A stretch of 64,000 nt of DNA, from positions 1-64,000 of the forward strand of contig CBDFHU010000090.1 in the NCBI GenBank assembly GCA_965247375.1, written 5' to 3'. Shown in pieces: positions 45,516 through 55,332 of this stretch. Made by a program: the position numbers and the translations under genes. This stretch comes from Arsenicibacter sp965247375. Its GTDB lineage: Bacteria > Bacteroidota > Bacteroidia > Cytophagales > Spirosomataceae. Under the pieces are notes generated by a model. That model was given only the letters and a program-made list of their open reading frames with translations. It was not told the DNA's origin and did no database searches. The stretch's first letter is position 1. Each line of letters starts with the position of its first letter.

Positions 45516-46373
45516 TTACGGCGTTTTCCGGGCCTGCAACTCCCTGATTTTTGCCTGTAGCTGTTTCTTGTTTTTCATGTAAGGAGCCAGGTCAAAGACT
45601 GCAACCTTCCGGAACTCAACCGGATGGCTCTCGCTTTGTAATGAGAGATAACCACTCTTAATTAGCTGCCCGTCTTTTTTCTGCGCCGGATCGTGTTCGC
45701 TGACATTACCGCCGCCAATCTGTGGTTTGGTATAGGTCAGGACCGTATCCCCTTCAACAATATGTTTGATCAGCGAGTCGCCCAGCACCAGCGCCTCGGC
45801 ATGTACCCACCGGTCGCCGTGGTACGTTTTCGAGCGCGAATCCACGCAGTGAGGCGTAAACAGCTTGTCGTTCAGGAATACATTGGTCCCCGGCGTGCAC
45901 AGGTTTGCCGTGTGCCGCTCGTGGGTGCCGTCGCCGCCGAGAAACTGCATTTCCAGCGAAATCGGAAAATCCTGCTTCAAGCCCATTGTTTTCGGGTCCT
46001 GCCCCTGCAACATCGCCCCGCTGTTACGGACAGCCCAGCCCGGACCACCTTTTACCTGATCGCCCACAAACCGGTACTCGACCACCAGCAGGTAGGCCGA
46101 AAACGGTTTGTTGTAAAAAATATGGCCATACTGTTCGTCAAAAGCCTTATACTGGTCGTACCGCACCACCATTTTGCCGTCTTCCACGCGGAAGGTGTTG
46201 CCGAAGTTGTCGTTTAGCGGGTGGCCCGTAATCTTAACCGACCAGTCTTTCAGGTCTTTGCCGTTAAAGAGCTGTATCCAATTATCTTTTTTCTGCGGGG
46301 CCGATGCGCCGGTGAGTAACGCGGCTCCCATACCTAATGCCAGTAAGCCGGAAAAGAACGCGGTAGTTTTCAT
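45516..46373 (-). CDS. Secreted DUF1080 (3-keto-glycoside-hydrolase-like) protein
   Basis: A 285-residue protein from the ATG at 46373 (MKTTAFFSGLLALGMGAALLTG, a signal peptide). The single DUF1080 domain shows WIQLFNGKDLKDWSVKITGHP, the middle WAVRNSGAMLQGQDP, and ISLEMQFLGGDGTHERHTANLC. The Gly-Lys-Asp-Leu-xx-Trp motif is the family hallmark. DUF1080 enzymes act on 3-keto-glycosides and 3-keto-disaccharides. The neighbouring propeller-cytochrome gene lies 128 bp upstream in the same direction, with an intervening repeat. No partner oxidoreductase of the GFO/IDH type is in this window. Confidence 0.92.
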   Translation of the reverse strand: MKTTAFFSGLLALGMGAALLTGASAPQKKDNWIQLFNGKDLKDWSVKITGHPLNDNFGNTFRVEDGKMVVRYDQYKAFDEQYGHIFYNKPFSAYLLVVEYRFVGDQVKGGPGWAVRNSGAMLQGQDPKTMGLKQDFPISLEMQFLGGDGTHERHTANLCTPGTNVFLNDKLFTPHCVDSRSKTYHGDRWVHAEALVLGDSLIKHIVEGDTVLTYTKPQIGGGNVSEHDPAQKKDGQLIKSGYLSLQSESHPVEFRKVAVFDLAPYMKNKKQLQAKIRELQARKTP

Positions 46374-46395
46374 TCGTTTGTCAGAGTTTTGGTTT

Positions 46396-46494
46396 GGCCA
46401 CAAAGGCACAAAGTAATGAAGGAGCACGAAGATCAGTATTTACGAATAAAGAAGCTAAACTTTGTGCACCTTCTGTCCTTTGCGACTTTGTGGC
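46396..46494. repeat. Inverted repeat of CCACAAAGGCACAAAG units
   Basis: GGCCACAAAGGCACAAAGT (46396-46414) faces a right arm (46459-46494) that reads GCCACAAAGTCGCAAAGG on the opposite strand. Both arms continue with matching GAAGG-GCAC-AAG bases before the loop. The structure fills the gap between the propeller-cytochrome gene and the DUF1080 gene, and shares its pattern with 1148-1215 and 6881-6941. Confidence 0.65.
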
Positions 46495-46501
46495 AGACAA
46501 C

Positions 46502-49240
46502 TTACTTACTTCCTGTCTTTACGGCTGATACCGTGCCGGCACCCTTGCGGTGAAAATCAATCCATTCGAGCGAGCACAGGTGCTGGTTGGGCGTCTGTGG
46601 CTTGTCGAAGACAAAATACAGGTCATGGCGACCGGCCGGTGCCTGCACCGAAGCACTCGCCTCCACATACTTGTCCCAGCCACCGGTTGCGGTGTACGCA
46701 AACGAGCTGATGACCGGTCCGGCCGGCGAATCGAGATGCACGTTCAGCGTCGCGTCGCGGTTCTGCGACGAATAGCGGTACGTGAGTTCGTCGATGCCTT
46801 TGAGATCAATGTTTTTCAGGACGAAATACGACTCATGGTGAATGTTGCCCAGGCGTTTCCCCTGCCGGTCAAGGTTGTGAAGACCATCAGCCTCACTGCC
46901 CGACACACGGTTCGGGCGTAAAATCAACGCATCGGTGCGGGTCAGCGGATACACGGTACCCTTGTCGGTGTAGGTCGCGCTCAGTACATAGCGGCCACGC
47001 TGTTCCTTACCGACATGCTCTTTCAAGGCCAGGGTCCCTTTCGGAGCAATCCGGTTTTCGACCGGCTGATCGGCCAGCGACAGCACGTATTTTACCATCT
47101 CGGTCGCTTCTTCGCGGGAGAGCTGCGGGTGTGCGCTCATAGCGTGTTCGCCCCAGACGCCGCCACCGCCCACGATGATTTTATTGGCCAGTTTGGCCGT
47201 GGCGGTTTTGTCGTCGCGGTATTTTTTGGCCACCTCGACAAAGGCCGGCCCTACGGATTTGGCCGCAATCTGGTGACACGCCTTGCAATCAGACCCCGCA
47301 ATCAGGGACTTGCCCAGGCTGAAACCGCCCGTCAATTGCTGGTGCCCTACAATCGGTTCATTACCTACCTTCGGAATGTAGTTCATCACCACTTTGACCC
47401 GCTTCGGATCAATCACCTTGTCTTCACGGTCTTTGACAGATACCGTATATGACAACGGCATCTGTGCCGGCGTAAAGAATGTACTGTTATCGGCAACCTG
47501 AATGGCCACTTCCGGCATGGTGTTGCCCACGCGGATGGTCAGCGTATCGGTGTCTGATTTACCGTGCGGATCGCTCACTTTCAAAAGCACCTTGTAAATG
47601 CCGTTTTTCTTAAAGGTATACGTCGGCTTCGCTTCGGCCGAAGCCACTTTGCCCCCCTCAAACTGCCAGGCATACGTCAGCTGATCGCCTTTGTCGAAGT
47701 CGCGGCTCCCGCTTCCGTCGAAGGCCACCTGAAACGGCGCCAGCCCGATGGTATCCTTTGCTGTAATTTTGGCTACCGGTGCCCGGTTACCGGCATTGAA
47801 CTCAATCCGGACCAGCCGCGCATCTTCATTATCAATTCCGTAGACCGAGCCATATTCCAGCATATAAAAGGCCCCGTCCGGTCCGACTTCCAGATCAACC
47901 GGCCGGCGGAAATCACCGGAAGCGGGCATAAACGGCTCCATCGACTGATAGTTCTGCTGCGCATCCAGCCGGACGGCAAACACCCAGTTCCGCATCCAGT
48001 CGTAGACAAACACCGCCTTGTCGTAGTAAGCCGGCAGCTTCACCGACGATTTCAGCGCCGGATCGAAGTGGTATACCGGTCCGCCCATGGCACAACGGCC
48101 ACCCACACCCAGCTGCGGAAATTCGTCTGATTTGTTGTAGGGATACCAGATCATGGCTTTCTGCGCCGGTGGCAGGTTGTTCGTACCGGTATTAAACGGC
48201 GACCGGTTTACGGGCGCAGCGGCATCGAACAGCTCACCAACCTGTTTGGTCGCAAAGTCGTAGGCATGGTACGGTTTGCTGTCGCCTACGAAATACGGCC
48301 AGCCGTAGTTACCCGCTTTCTTTGCCTGGTTAAACTCATCGTACCCGCGCGGGCCCTGCTTGCCGTCAGTCCCTGAATCAGGGCCGATCTCACCCCAATA
48401 CACATAGCCGGTCGCCGGATCAACCGATATCCGGTACGGGTTCCGGCAGCCCATGACGTAGATTTCGGGCCGTGTACCGGCCGTTCCTTTCGGGAACAGG
48501 TTCCCTTCCGGAATGGTGTAACTGCCATCGGCCTCGACGTGAATCCGCAGAATTTTACCCCGTAAATCATTCGCGTTACCGGCCGACCGCTGCGCATCGA
48601 ACGTCAGACGGCCTTCGCGGCTATCAATCGGGGCAAAGCCGCTTGATTCAAACGGCACGGTATTGTCGCCCGTCGAAATAAACAGGTTTCCGCGGGCATC
48701 CCAGGCCATAGAGCCACCCGTGTGAGCACTCACTTCCAGATCAATCGGAAACTCAATGACCGGCTTCTCCGACGCGACATCCAGCGTATTATCGGCATTC
48801 ATCCGGAAGCGGGCAATCCGTTGTTTTGTTTGTCCGCCATCCTGAATGGTATAAAAAAAGTACAGAAACCGGTTGGTGCTGTAGTTCGGATCAATGGTCA
48901 TGCCGAGCAACCCGTTCAGGTACTTATCGACGGCTTTGACCGGAAAATCGTACAGCAGACGGGTCTTTTTCTGTACCGGATCATACATATAAAACTTACC
49001 GGCCCGTTCGACGAAAAATACATAACCGTCCGGCGCAACGGCCAGCTCCATCGGCTCGTTTAAGTCGTTCGATAATAATACTTTGGTAAACCGGTTCTCA
49101 TCGGGACGGTCAGTTGTGTCAGCTGCCGTGTTTTTCACCGGTAAGGCATCAGGCGTCACGGCCCTCCAGCCAGACGTTAAGGCCACGGCACCGGCCAGTG
49201 CCCCTGTCGCTAGCGACGTTTTTAGTAATCGAAAAGTCAT
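46502..49240 (-). CDS. Secreted propeller-PKD-cytochrome c-CBM oxidoreductase-like protein
   Basis: A 912-residue exported protein from the ATG at 49240 (MTFRLLKTSLATGALAGAVAL). Domain order: a soluble-sugar-dehydrogenase-like propeller (about 50-480; LNEPMELAVAPDGYVFFVERAG, ARGNLFISTGDNTV, GNANDLRGKILRI); a PKD domain (about 490-570; LAPFQVAFDGSGSRD); a class I cytochrome c domain with the haem motif CKACH (about residue 653) and MSAHPQLSREEATEMVKYV; and a C-terminal beta-sandwich (CBM6-like; DLYFVFDKPQTPN). Haem next to the propeller suggests electron transfer from sugar oxidation. It resembles ThuA-associated propeller-cytochrome proteins of Bacteroidota. The PQQ requirement is unproven. 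Confidence 0.9.
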   Translation of the reverse strand: MTFRLLKTSLATGALAGAVALTSGWRAVTPDALPVKNTAADTTDRPDENRFTKVLLSNDLNEPMELAVAPDGYVFFVERAGKFYMYDPVQKKTRLLYDFPVKAVDKYLNGLLGMTIDPNYSTNRFLYFFYTIQDGGQTKQRIARFRMNADNTLDVASEKPVIEFPIDLEVSAHTGGSMAWDARGNLFISTGDNTVPFESSGFAPIDSREGRLTFDAQRSAGNANDLRGKILRIHVEADGSYTIPEGNLFPKGTAGTRPEIYVMGCRNPYRISVDPATGYVYWGEIGPDSGTDGKQGPRGYDEFNQAKKAGNYGWPYFVGDSKPYHAYDFATKQVGELFDAAAPVNRSPFNTGTNNLPPAQKAMIWYPYNKSDEFPQLGVGGRCAMGGPVYHFDPALKSSVKLPAYYDKAVFVYDWMRNWVFAVRLDAQQNYQSMEPFMPASGDFRRPVDLEVGPDGAFYMLEYGSVYGIDNEDARLVRIEFNAGNRAPVAKITAKDTIGLAPFQVAFDGSGSRDFDKGDQLTYAWQFEGGKVASAEAKPTYTFKKNGIYKVLLKVSDPHGKSDTDTLTIRVGNTMPEVAIQVADNSTFFTPAQMPLSYTVSVKDREDKVIDPKRVKVVMNYIPKVGNEPIVGHQQLTGGFSLGKSLIAGSDCKACHQIAAKSVGPAFVEVAKKYRDDKTATAKLANKIIVGGGGVWGEHAMSAHPQLSREEATEMVKYVLSLADQPVENRIAPKGTLALKEHVGKEQRGRYVLSATYTDKGTVYPLTRTDALILRPNRVSGSEADGLHNLDRQGKRLGNIHHESYFVLKNIDLKGIDELTYRYSSQNRDATLNVHLDSPAGPVISSFAYTATGGWDKYVEASASVQAPAGRHDLYFVFDKPQTPNQHLCSLEWIDFHRKGAGTVSAVKTGSK

Positions 49241-49258
49241 AAGAGTATACGAATAGTG

Positions 49259-49266
49259 CAAAGCTA
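49259..49266 (-). promoter_or_regulatory. Likely -7 box of the propeller-cytochrome gene
   Basis: TAGCTTTG on the minus strand matches TAnnTTTG, 18 bases before the ATG at 49240; a TTG lies 16 bases further upstream, slightly closer than usual. The divergent sensor gene begins at 49332. Confidence 0.55.
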
Positions 49267-49331
49267 CGGCGCTTTTGATAAACAATAGGGTTGGAATCGG
49301 TCAAAAAAAGGGGGTAAATTAGTAGTCTGAT

Positions 49332-52300
49332 ATGAAGTGGACTATTGTTTTTCGTTTTTCCCTGCTCATCGTTATTCTGACCCGAACCGGCCTGTCTGCA
49401 CAGGATGTATCCAACCGGTTCAGGTTTAAGCATATTACGGTCAACGAAGGATTATCACACAGTGATGCGATGGCCGTAGCCCAGGACCAGCAAGGGTTTA
49501 CCTGGATCGGTACCAATAAAGGCATTGACCGCTATGACGGCTATAGCTTAAAAAAATACAATCTGCCGATTAATCCGAAAACGGGCATGTCGGCCAACCG
49601 CATCCGCAGCCTGTATGTGAGCAACACAGGTGAACTCTGGGTTGGGGCGGAACGGTCGGGGCTGTTCTGGTATGATGCCGCGAAGGATCGGTTTGTCAGC
49701 ATAGCCGCACGGGCGGGGGCAGAAGCCTTTCCGGAACAGCTTGCCCTGCTGAGCGAATCCAACGTCAATGCCATTACCCACGACCGGACCGGCCGCCTCT
49801 GGGTAAGCACATGGCGTTATGGCGCGCAGGTGCTCACCTTTGACAAAACCGGCAGACTAACCGGCTGGCAGACCGTTCACCTGAGCAAGCCCGCTCCTTA
49901 CGAACCGGCTGTGAACCGGATGACCACCGACCGGCAGGGCCGTATCTGGATCGGGACGTTCGGTACCGGCCTATGGGTCGTTAATGGCAACGCCCGCCGG
50001 TTGCCGCAATATGCCACACAGATTCCGCAACTGAGCCGGACCACTATCCGGGCCATGCACACTGACCGTCACGGCGATCTGTGGATTGGTACCGACAATC
50101 AGGTACTCTGGGCGGGTGCGGATATGCTGAAAGCCGCTACCAACCTGATTATGCGTCCGTTTCAGCGCACCTTTGCCGGGCTGGAAAGTCTGTACCTCGA
50201 CTCCGCCGACCGGCTCTGGATCAGCACCAACTACGGGTTGCTGCTCGTTGAGGCAGGGTTGCGCACGGGTCAGACAATGCCCGTGGCCGAAACCAACATC
50301 CAGACGTTCCTGCCCCAGGATACTGACCCGTTCAGCATCAATTCCGTACGCGTACACGATATTCTCGAAGACCGGTTTCATAATCTTTGGCTGGCGACGT
50401 CGGCGGGCGGCCTGAATCAGGTACGCTTACAGGCTCAGCCATTCGGGTTATTACGACGTGAGTTGCTGGGTCAGACTTCGCCGGCTAACAACTACATCAA
50501 CGCGGTTTGCGAAGATAAACGCCATAATCTGCTTTGGATCGGCACCCGTAACGGGCTGGCGGCCTATGATCCGGTCCGGAAAACATACCGCAACTACCTG
50601 AGCCGGGTGCTATCGGGCGACGTAAACGGCGTTGATGTGTCGGCCTTGTTTATCGCCTCAGACGGTACGCTGTGGATCGGTACCCGGTATAACGGCCTGT
50701 ATCGTTTCCGGAATAATCAGCCGGAACGGATTCAGGACAATGCGCACGGGCCCAAATGGTATGACCTTAGCATTGAAGACATTACCGAAGACCGGTTCGG
50801 TACGATCTGGATCGCCTCGTTTAATGCCGGCCTGCATCGCTACACCCGGCAAGGCGTCTACCTCAGTTCGGCAGAAAACGTACTGAAAACCCGCCAGATT
50901 ACCAGTCTGCTTTACGAACCACAACAGGATAGGTTATGGATCAGCACCCGCGACGCGGGCGTACTGAAAACAACGGTAACGGCAGACTCTATACGTTTAC
51001 TGAAACAATTCGGCTATATTCCCAACGATACGAACAGTCTGGCCACCAATTATGCCTGGCCGTTGCTCAAGGACCAACAGGGTGATTTGTGGATCGGTAC
51101 CATCGGCGGAGGACTTCACCGGCTCCGCCGACGGCCGGCCGGACAGGAGGTTATCGAACGCTTTCAGCGATGGCTGCCGGAAACTGACGTGGAAAGCCTG
51201 CTGACTGATGCCGATGGCAATCTTTGGGTCGGCGGGGCCGGTCTGTTCCGCTTTACACCGGCGACCAAAGCCCTGCGGCATTTCGATGTGACCGACGGGC
51301 TGCAAAGCAACGCCTTTAAGGTCGGTGCCGCCGCAAAGGCCAGCGACGGTATGCTGTTTTTCGGCGGCACAAACGGCATTTCGTGGTTTCAGCCCCGCGC
51401 CCTGCAAACGGCCCCTACCCCGCCGCTGGTGCAGATTACCGGCCTGCGCATCATGAATCAGGCGATTGGCGCCGGCGATACGCTGGACGGTGATGTGGTC
51501 GTTCCCCGACCATTTGCCGGCTCACCGACCGTAACGATTGATGCCGGTGAAAACGATTTTTCCGTAGAGTTTGTAGCGCTGAACTACCTGAACCCGACTA
51601 AACATCAATATGCGTATCAGCTCGTTGGCTACAACAAAGGCTGGGTGCAGCCCGCCCCCGGACAACGGTCGGCTAACTTTGCCAACCTCCCGCCGGGTGC
51701 GTATACATTTCTGGTTAAAGCAAGCAACGGCGACGGGGTCTGGTCAGTTAAGCCGGCCATGATGCAGTTCAGGATTATGCCGCCCTGGTGGCGTACGTGG
51801 TGGGCATACCTGCTCTACCTGCTTGCCGGAACAGCCGCCCTGCTGGTTTACCGGCGGGTAACCGGTACGCAGCGGGAGCTCAAAAATAAGCTTGCATTTG
51901 AACAGTTTAAAAACGATAAGGAGAAAGAACTGACTGATCTTAAAATGGAGTTCTTCACGAACGTTTCGCACGAGTTGCGGACACCGTTGACCCTGATTCT
52001 GGGGCCGATGGAAGAACTGGCCACCAGTCAGCACCCGTTGACGGGCTACAAAGACCGCATTGTGCTGATGCATCAGCAAACCCGTAAACTGTTCGATCTG
52101 GTAAATCAGCTGCTCGACTTCCGCAAGGTTGAAAGCGGCCATGTTTCGCTACGGGTCAGCCGGGGAAATGTCATTGAGTTTCTGACAGAAATCTTCCTTA
52201 TTTTCCGGCTGAAAGCGGAAGAACACGCACTGGACTACAGCATGGCGCTTCCGCCTGAACCGGTACTCCTTTATTTTGACCGCAGCAAACTCGAAATTGT

Positions 52301-53558
52301 ACTGACGAACCTGTTGTCGAACGCCCTCAAGTACACACCGGACGGGGGAAAAATCCGGCTGTCGGCGGCGGTAACCGGAAATCCGGAACAGGAGGCAGAG
52401 CGCGAAGCCGGAAAGCTGATCACTAATTTTCTGGAAATAAAAGTCCGGGACTGGGGCGTCGGCATGGCTACGGAGGAACTGGACAGGATTTTCGATCCGT
52501 ACTACCAGGCCTCCCATACCCGGACCCTGCGCATGACCGGCAGCGGTATCGGCCTGTCACTGGTCAGGCAGTTTGTCGGGTATCATGCCGGAGAGATTAC
52601 AGTAGAAAGCAGCGTGCAGCAGGGCACCACCTTTACCATACGGCTTCCGTTCGGGCACAGCCATTTTTCACCTGCCGATGTACAGGAGGCCGGGCAACCT
52701 GAGGATCTGTTTACCCTGCCGGACACAACGGAAGCGACGGAAGATGCCGTCATACCGGAACCGGAAACCTTCCCGATGCAATCGCTGCGCATTCTGCTGG
52801 TCGAGGATAACGATGAGGTCCGTCACTACCTGCAACAGCTCTTTGCGGCCGACGTTGAGGTAATTACCGCCGCCGACGGACTGGAAGGATGGCAGAAAGC
52901 GCTGAACAGCCAGCCTGATCTGGTTATCAGCGACATTATGATGCCCTACAGCGACGGACTGGAGCTGTGCAAACGCATCAAGCAGCACCCGAAAACCATG
53001 CATATTCCGGTGGTCTTGCTAACGGCGCGGGCGGCGGCTATGCACGAACTGGAAGGGCTGGAAACGGGTGCCGACGACTACGTGGCCAAACCGTTTAACC
53101 CCCGCCTGCTCCACGCGAAGGTAATGACTATCCTGCGGAACCGGTACAAACTCCGCGAGTACTACCAGCGCCGGATTTTGCTTGAGCCTGCCGATGTGGT
53201 CATTCCCGACGCAGACAAAGCATTTCTGGAACAGGCCATGAAAATTGTGGAGACCGAATTACAGAATCCGGAATTTAACGTGCAGCTGCTGGTGCAGGAG
53301 ATGGGCATGAGTCAGTCGGTATTCTACCGGCGGCTGAAGAGTATTACGGGCCAGACGGTCGTCGAGTTTATCCGGGATGTACGGATGAAGCGGGCGGCCC
53401 GGCTACTGGCGACCAGCACTCTCCGCGTCTCCGAAGTAGCCTATCAGGTCGGGATCGAAGACATCAAGTATTTCCGGAAGTCGTTCCAGAAAATCTTCTC
53501 CCTCTCCCCGTCCGACTACGCCCGCCAGCACCGGTCAACGGGTTTGGCGGAGGAGTGA
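49332..53558 (+). CDS. Hybrid two-component system sensor/regulator (HTCS) with AraC output
   Basis: A 1408-residue single-protein signalling system of glycan loci. After the signal (MKWTIVFRFSLLIVILTRTGLSAQ) come about a dozen periplasmic propeller repeats (GFTWIGTNKGIDRYDG, GTIWIASFNAGLHRY), a Y_Y_Y domain (about 735-805), and one membrane segment (WWAYLLYLLAGTAALLVYRR, about 817-838). HisKA follows (NVSHELRTPLTLILG, His about 880), then the ATPase (NLLSNALKYTPDGG, GSGIGLSLV), the receiver (LRILLVEDNDEVR, acceptor Asp in VISDIMMPYSDG, about 1199), and an AraC-type helix-turn-helix. All catalytic motifs are intact. It is convergent with the second glycan operon, which it could regulate in addition to the ECF sigma factor. 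Confidence 0.96.
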   Translation: MKWTIVFRFSLLIVILTRTGLSAQDVSNRFRFKHITVNEGLSHSDAMAVAQDQQGFTWIGTNKGIDRYDGYSLKKYNLPINPKTGMSANRIRSLYVSNTGELWVGAERSGLFWYDAAKDRFVSIAARAGAEAFPEQLALLSESNVNAITHDRTGRLWVSTWRYGAQVLTFDKTGRLTGWQTVHLSKPAPYEPAVNRMTTDRQGRIWIGTFGTGLWVVNGNARRLPQYATQIPQLSRTTIRAMHTDRHGDLWIGTDNQVLWAGADMLKAATNLIMRPFQRTFAGLESLYLDSADRLWISTNYGLLLVEAGLRTGQTMPVAETNIQTFLPQDTDPFSINSVRVHDILEDRFHNLWLATSAGGLNQVRLQAQPFGLLRRELLGQTSPANNYINAVCEDKRHNLLWIGTRNGLAAYDPVRKTYRNYLSRVLSGDVNGVDVSALFIASDGTLWIGTRYNGLYRFRNNQPERIQDNAHGPKWYDLSIEDITEDRFGTIWIASFNAGLHRYTRQGVYLSSAENVLKTRQITSLLYEPQQDRLWISTRDAGVLKTTVTADSIRLLKQFGYIPNDTNSLATNYAWPLLKDQQGDLWIGTIGGGLHRLRRRPAGQEVIERFQRWLPETDVESLLTDADGNLWVGGAGLFRFTPATKALRHFDVTDGLQSNAFKVGAAAKASDGMLFFGGTNGISWFQPRALQTAPTPPLVQITGLRIMNQAIGAGDTLDGDVVVPRPFAGSPTVTIDAGENDFSVEFVALNYLNPTKHQYAYQLVGYNKGWVQPAPGQRSANFANLPPGAYTFLVKASNGDGVWSVKPAMMQFRIMPPWWRTWWAYLLYLLAGTAALLVYRRVTGTQRELKNKLAFEQFKNDKEKELTDLKMEFFTNVSHELRTPLTLILGPMEELATSQHPLTGYKDRIVLMHQQTRKLFDLVNQLLDFRKVESGHVSLRVSRGNVIEFLTEIFLIFRLKAEEHALDYSMALPPEPVLLYFDRSKLEIVLTNLLSNALKYTPDGGKIRLSAAVTGNPEQEAEREAGKLITNFLEIKVRDWGVGMATEELDRIFDPYYQASHTRTLRMTGSGIGLSLVRQFVGYHAGEITVESSVQQGTTFTIRLPFGHSHFSPADVQEAGQPEDLFTLPDTTEATEDAVIPEPETFPMQSLRILLVEDNDEVRHYLQQLFAADVEVITAADGLEGWQKALNSQPDLVISDIMMPYSDGLELCKRIKQHPKTMHIPVVLLTARAAAMHELEGLETGADDYVAKPFNPRLLHAKVMTILRNRYKLREYYQRRILLEPADVVIPDADKAFLEQAMKIVETELQNPEFNVQLLVQEMGMSQSVFYRRLKSITGQTVVEFIRDVRMKRAARLLATSTLRVSEVAYQVGIEDIKYFRKSFQKIFSLSPSDYARQHRSTGLAEE

Positions 53559-53564
53559 ACCAAA

Positions 53565-53617
53565 CTCCCCGAGGGTTCAAAACCCTCGGGGAGTTAAAAA
53601 CTTCCTGGAAGGTAGAC
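53565..53617. terminator. Bidirectional terminator-like palindrome (AACTCCGCGAGGGTT family, copy C)
   Basis: AACTCCCCGAGGGTT and its exact complement form a tight stem with a three-base loop, followed by A-rich sequence and a second module, AACTTCCTGGAAGGT. It lies seven bases after the HTCS stop and five before the sulfatase stop, between convergent genes. Confidence 0.75.
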
Positions 53618-53621
53618 TCTT

Positions 53622-55332
53622 TTACCGCTTCGGTGCGGGTTTCGGGAATACCTTGTGCGAAGCCGCCCACTGACGCCATGCGTGGTCGAGCTCCTTCACT
53701 CTGTCGGGGTATTGAGCCGCCACATCAGTCGTTTCGGTACGGTCATTGACAAGGTTGAAGAGCTGCCAAGTGGTATCGCGGGGCGACGAAACAATCTTCC
53801 AGTCGCCATACCGGGCATATCTGGCCCCGAAGTGCTCGTTGTACAGCCGCGCATGCCCCACCGCCGGCCGGCCGGCAAACGACGGTGTAAGACTCTCGCC
53901 CGTCGATGGTGTGATGTCATGGCCGCGGTATGTTTCCGGATACGTAGCACCAGCCAGCTCCACAAAGGTGCTCATAAAGTCCATCACGTGGCCAACCTGA
54001 TCGCTGAAACTGCCTTTTTTCGCCTTGATGCCCTTTGGCCAGTACGCGATCATCGGCGTATGTATCCCCCCTTCGGTCGACTCGGCTTTCCAGTATTGGT
54101 AAGGCGTGTTGGCCACGTTTGCCCAGCGCTGCCCAATCGAGGCAAACGAGGTCTGCGGGCCGGGCATTACCTGTTTTTTCAGGTCATACGAAATCGGGCG
54201 ACCGTCGCGGGTCTGGTTTGGCCGGTCGAAGCCGGGGCCATAGGCCGCGCAGTTTTCCGGGCTGGCTCCGTTATCCGACAAAAAGACAATCAGGGTGTTC
54301 TCCAGCTGACCGGTCTCGCGCAGGGTCTGAATCATACGGCCAATGCCCTGGTCCATCCGGTCGATCATGGCCGCATGGACTGCCATCGCCCGGGCATCCC
54401 ATTCCTTGTCCGGGTTGGCCTCCCAGCTCAGATCGCTTTTAAAACGCGCTGACAGCTTCGTGGTTTTCGGGTCAATCAGCCCCATGTTCACCATCCGGTC
54501 GTAACGGGCTTTCCGGATCGCATCCCAGCCGCCTTTATACGTATCCTTATATTTCTCAATATCTTCCGGCAACGCCATCAGGGGCCAGTGCGGGGCTGTA
54601 TGCGCTACATACAGGAAAAACGGCGATTTCGATTTCGCAAATGACTTGATATACGCCACCGTTGTATCACTGATCGCATCCGTATGGTAGTAGTTTTTCG
54701 GCACCTTCGACACCGGCTTTGTTCCGCTTACGAGGCTGAACGGGTCAAAGAAATCGACAACACCCCATATATTGCCGAAATAGCGGTCGAAACCACGGCT
54801 GGTCGGATACTGCTCAACGGGCGAGAAATCACCGAACTCTTTTTTGTGGTTGAGCCAGTCGAGCTGATCCTGTGCGTTTTTCTGGACAATGGTGTTCGAC
54901 ACGTGCCACTTACCGGTCATCCCGGTCTGGTAACCTGCCGACTTCAGCACTTCAGCCAGCGTTACCGTATTATCGGTCAAACGGCCGCGATAGCCCGGTT
55001 CGGCTTCGTTATCGGTCATTTTACCGATGCCTGCCTGGTGGTTATACAAGCCTGTCAGCAGACTGGCGCGGGTCGGGCAGCACCGCGAGGTGTTATAAAA
55101 CTGCCGGTATCGGAGCCCGTTAGCGGCCAGATAATCAAGGTTCGGGGTCTTGATTTCGCTCCCGTAACAGCCCAGATCCGAAAATCCGAGGTCATCGGCC
55201 AGCACCACAATAATGTTGGGGCGCGGTGCAGCAGCGGGTGCGTCCTCTTTCTTTTTTGTCAAAGCCCGTACAAACCACAATGGCGGCGGCTGATGCCATG
55301 GCAAGCGATACTACGATGCCCCGTTTCTTCAT
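53622..55332 (-). CDS. Family S1 sulfatase, secreted (frameshift in the leader)
   Basis: The restored protein has 569 residues. The frame that carries the enzyme starts inside the gene, but the signal MKKRGIVVSLAMASAAAIVV, with a lipobox-like VC, lies in another frame from the ATG at 55332. That ATG overlaps the GH5 stop by four bases (ATGA), which supports it. One extra base in the six-T run at 55252-55257 separates the two; without it the junction reads GFDKKKEDAPAAAPRPN. Sulfatase motifs are complete: VLADDLGFSDLGCYG, the activation motif CCPTR in NTSRCCPTRASLLTG, GKWHV and LSDNGASPENC. It is the last gene of the second glycan operon. Confidence 0.9.
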
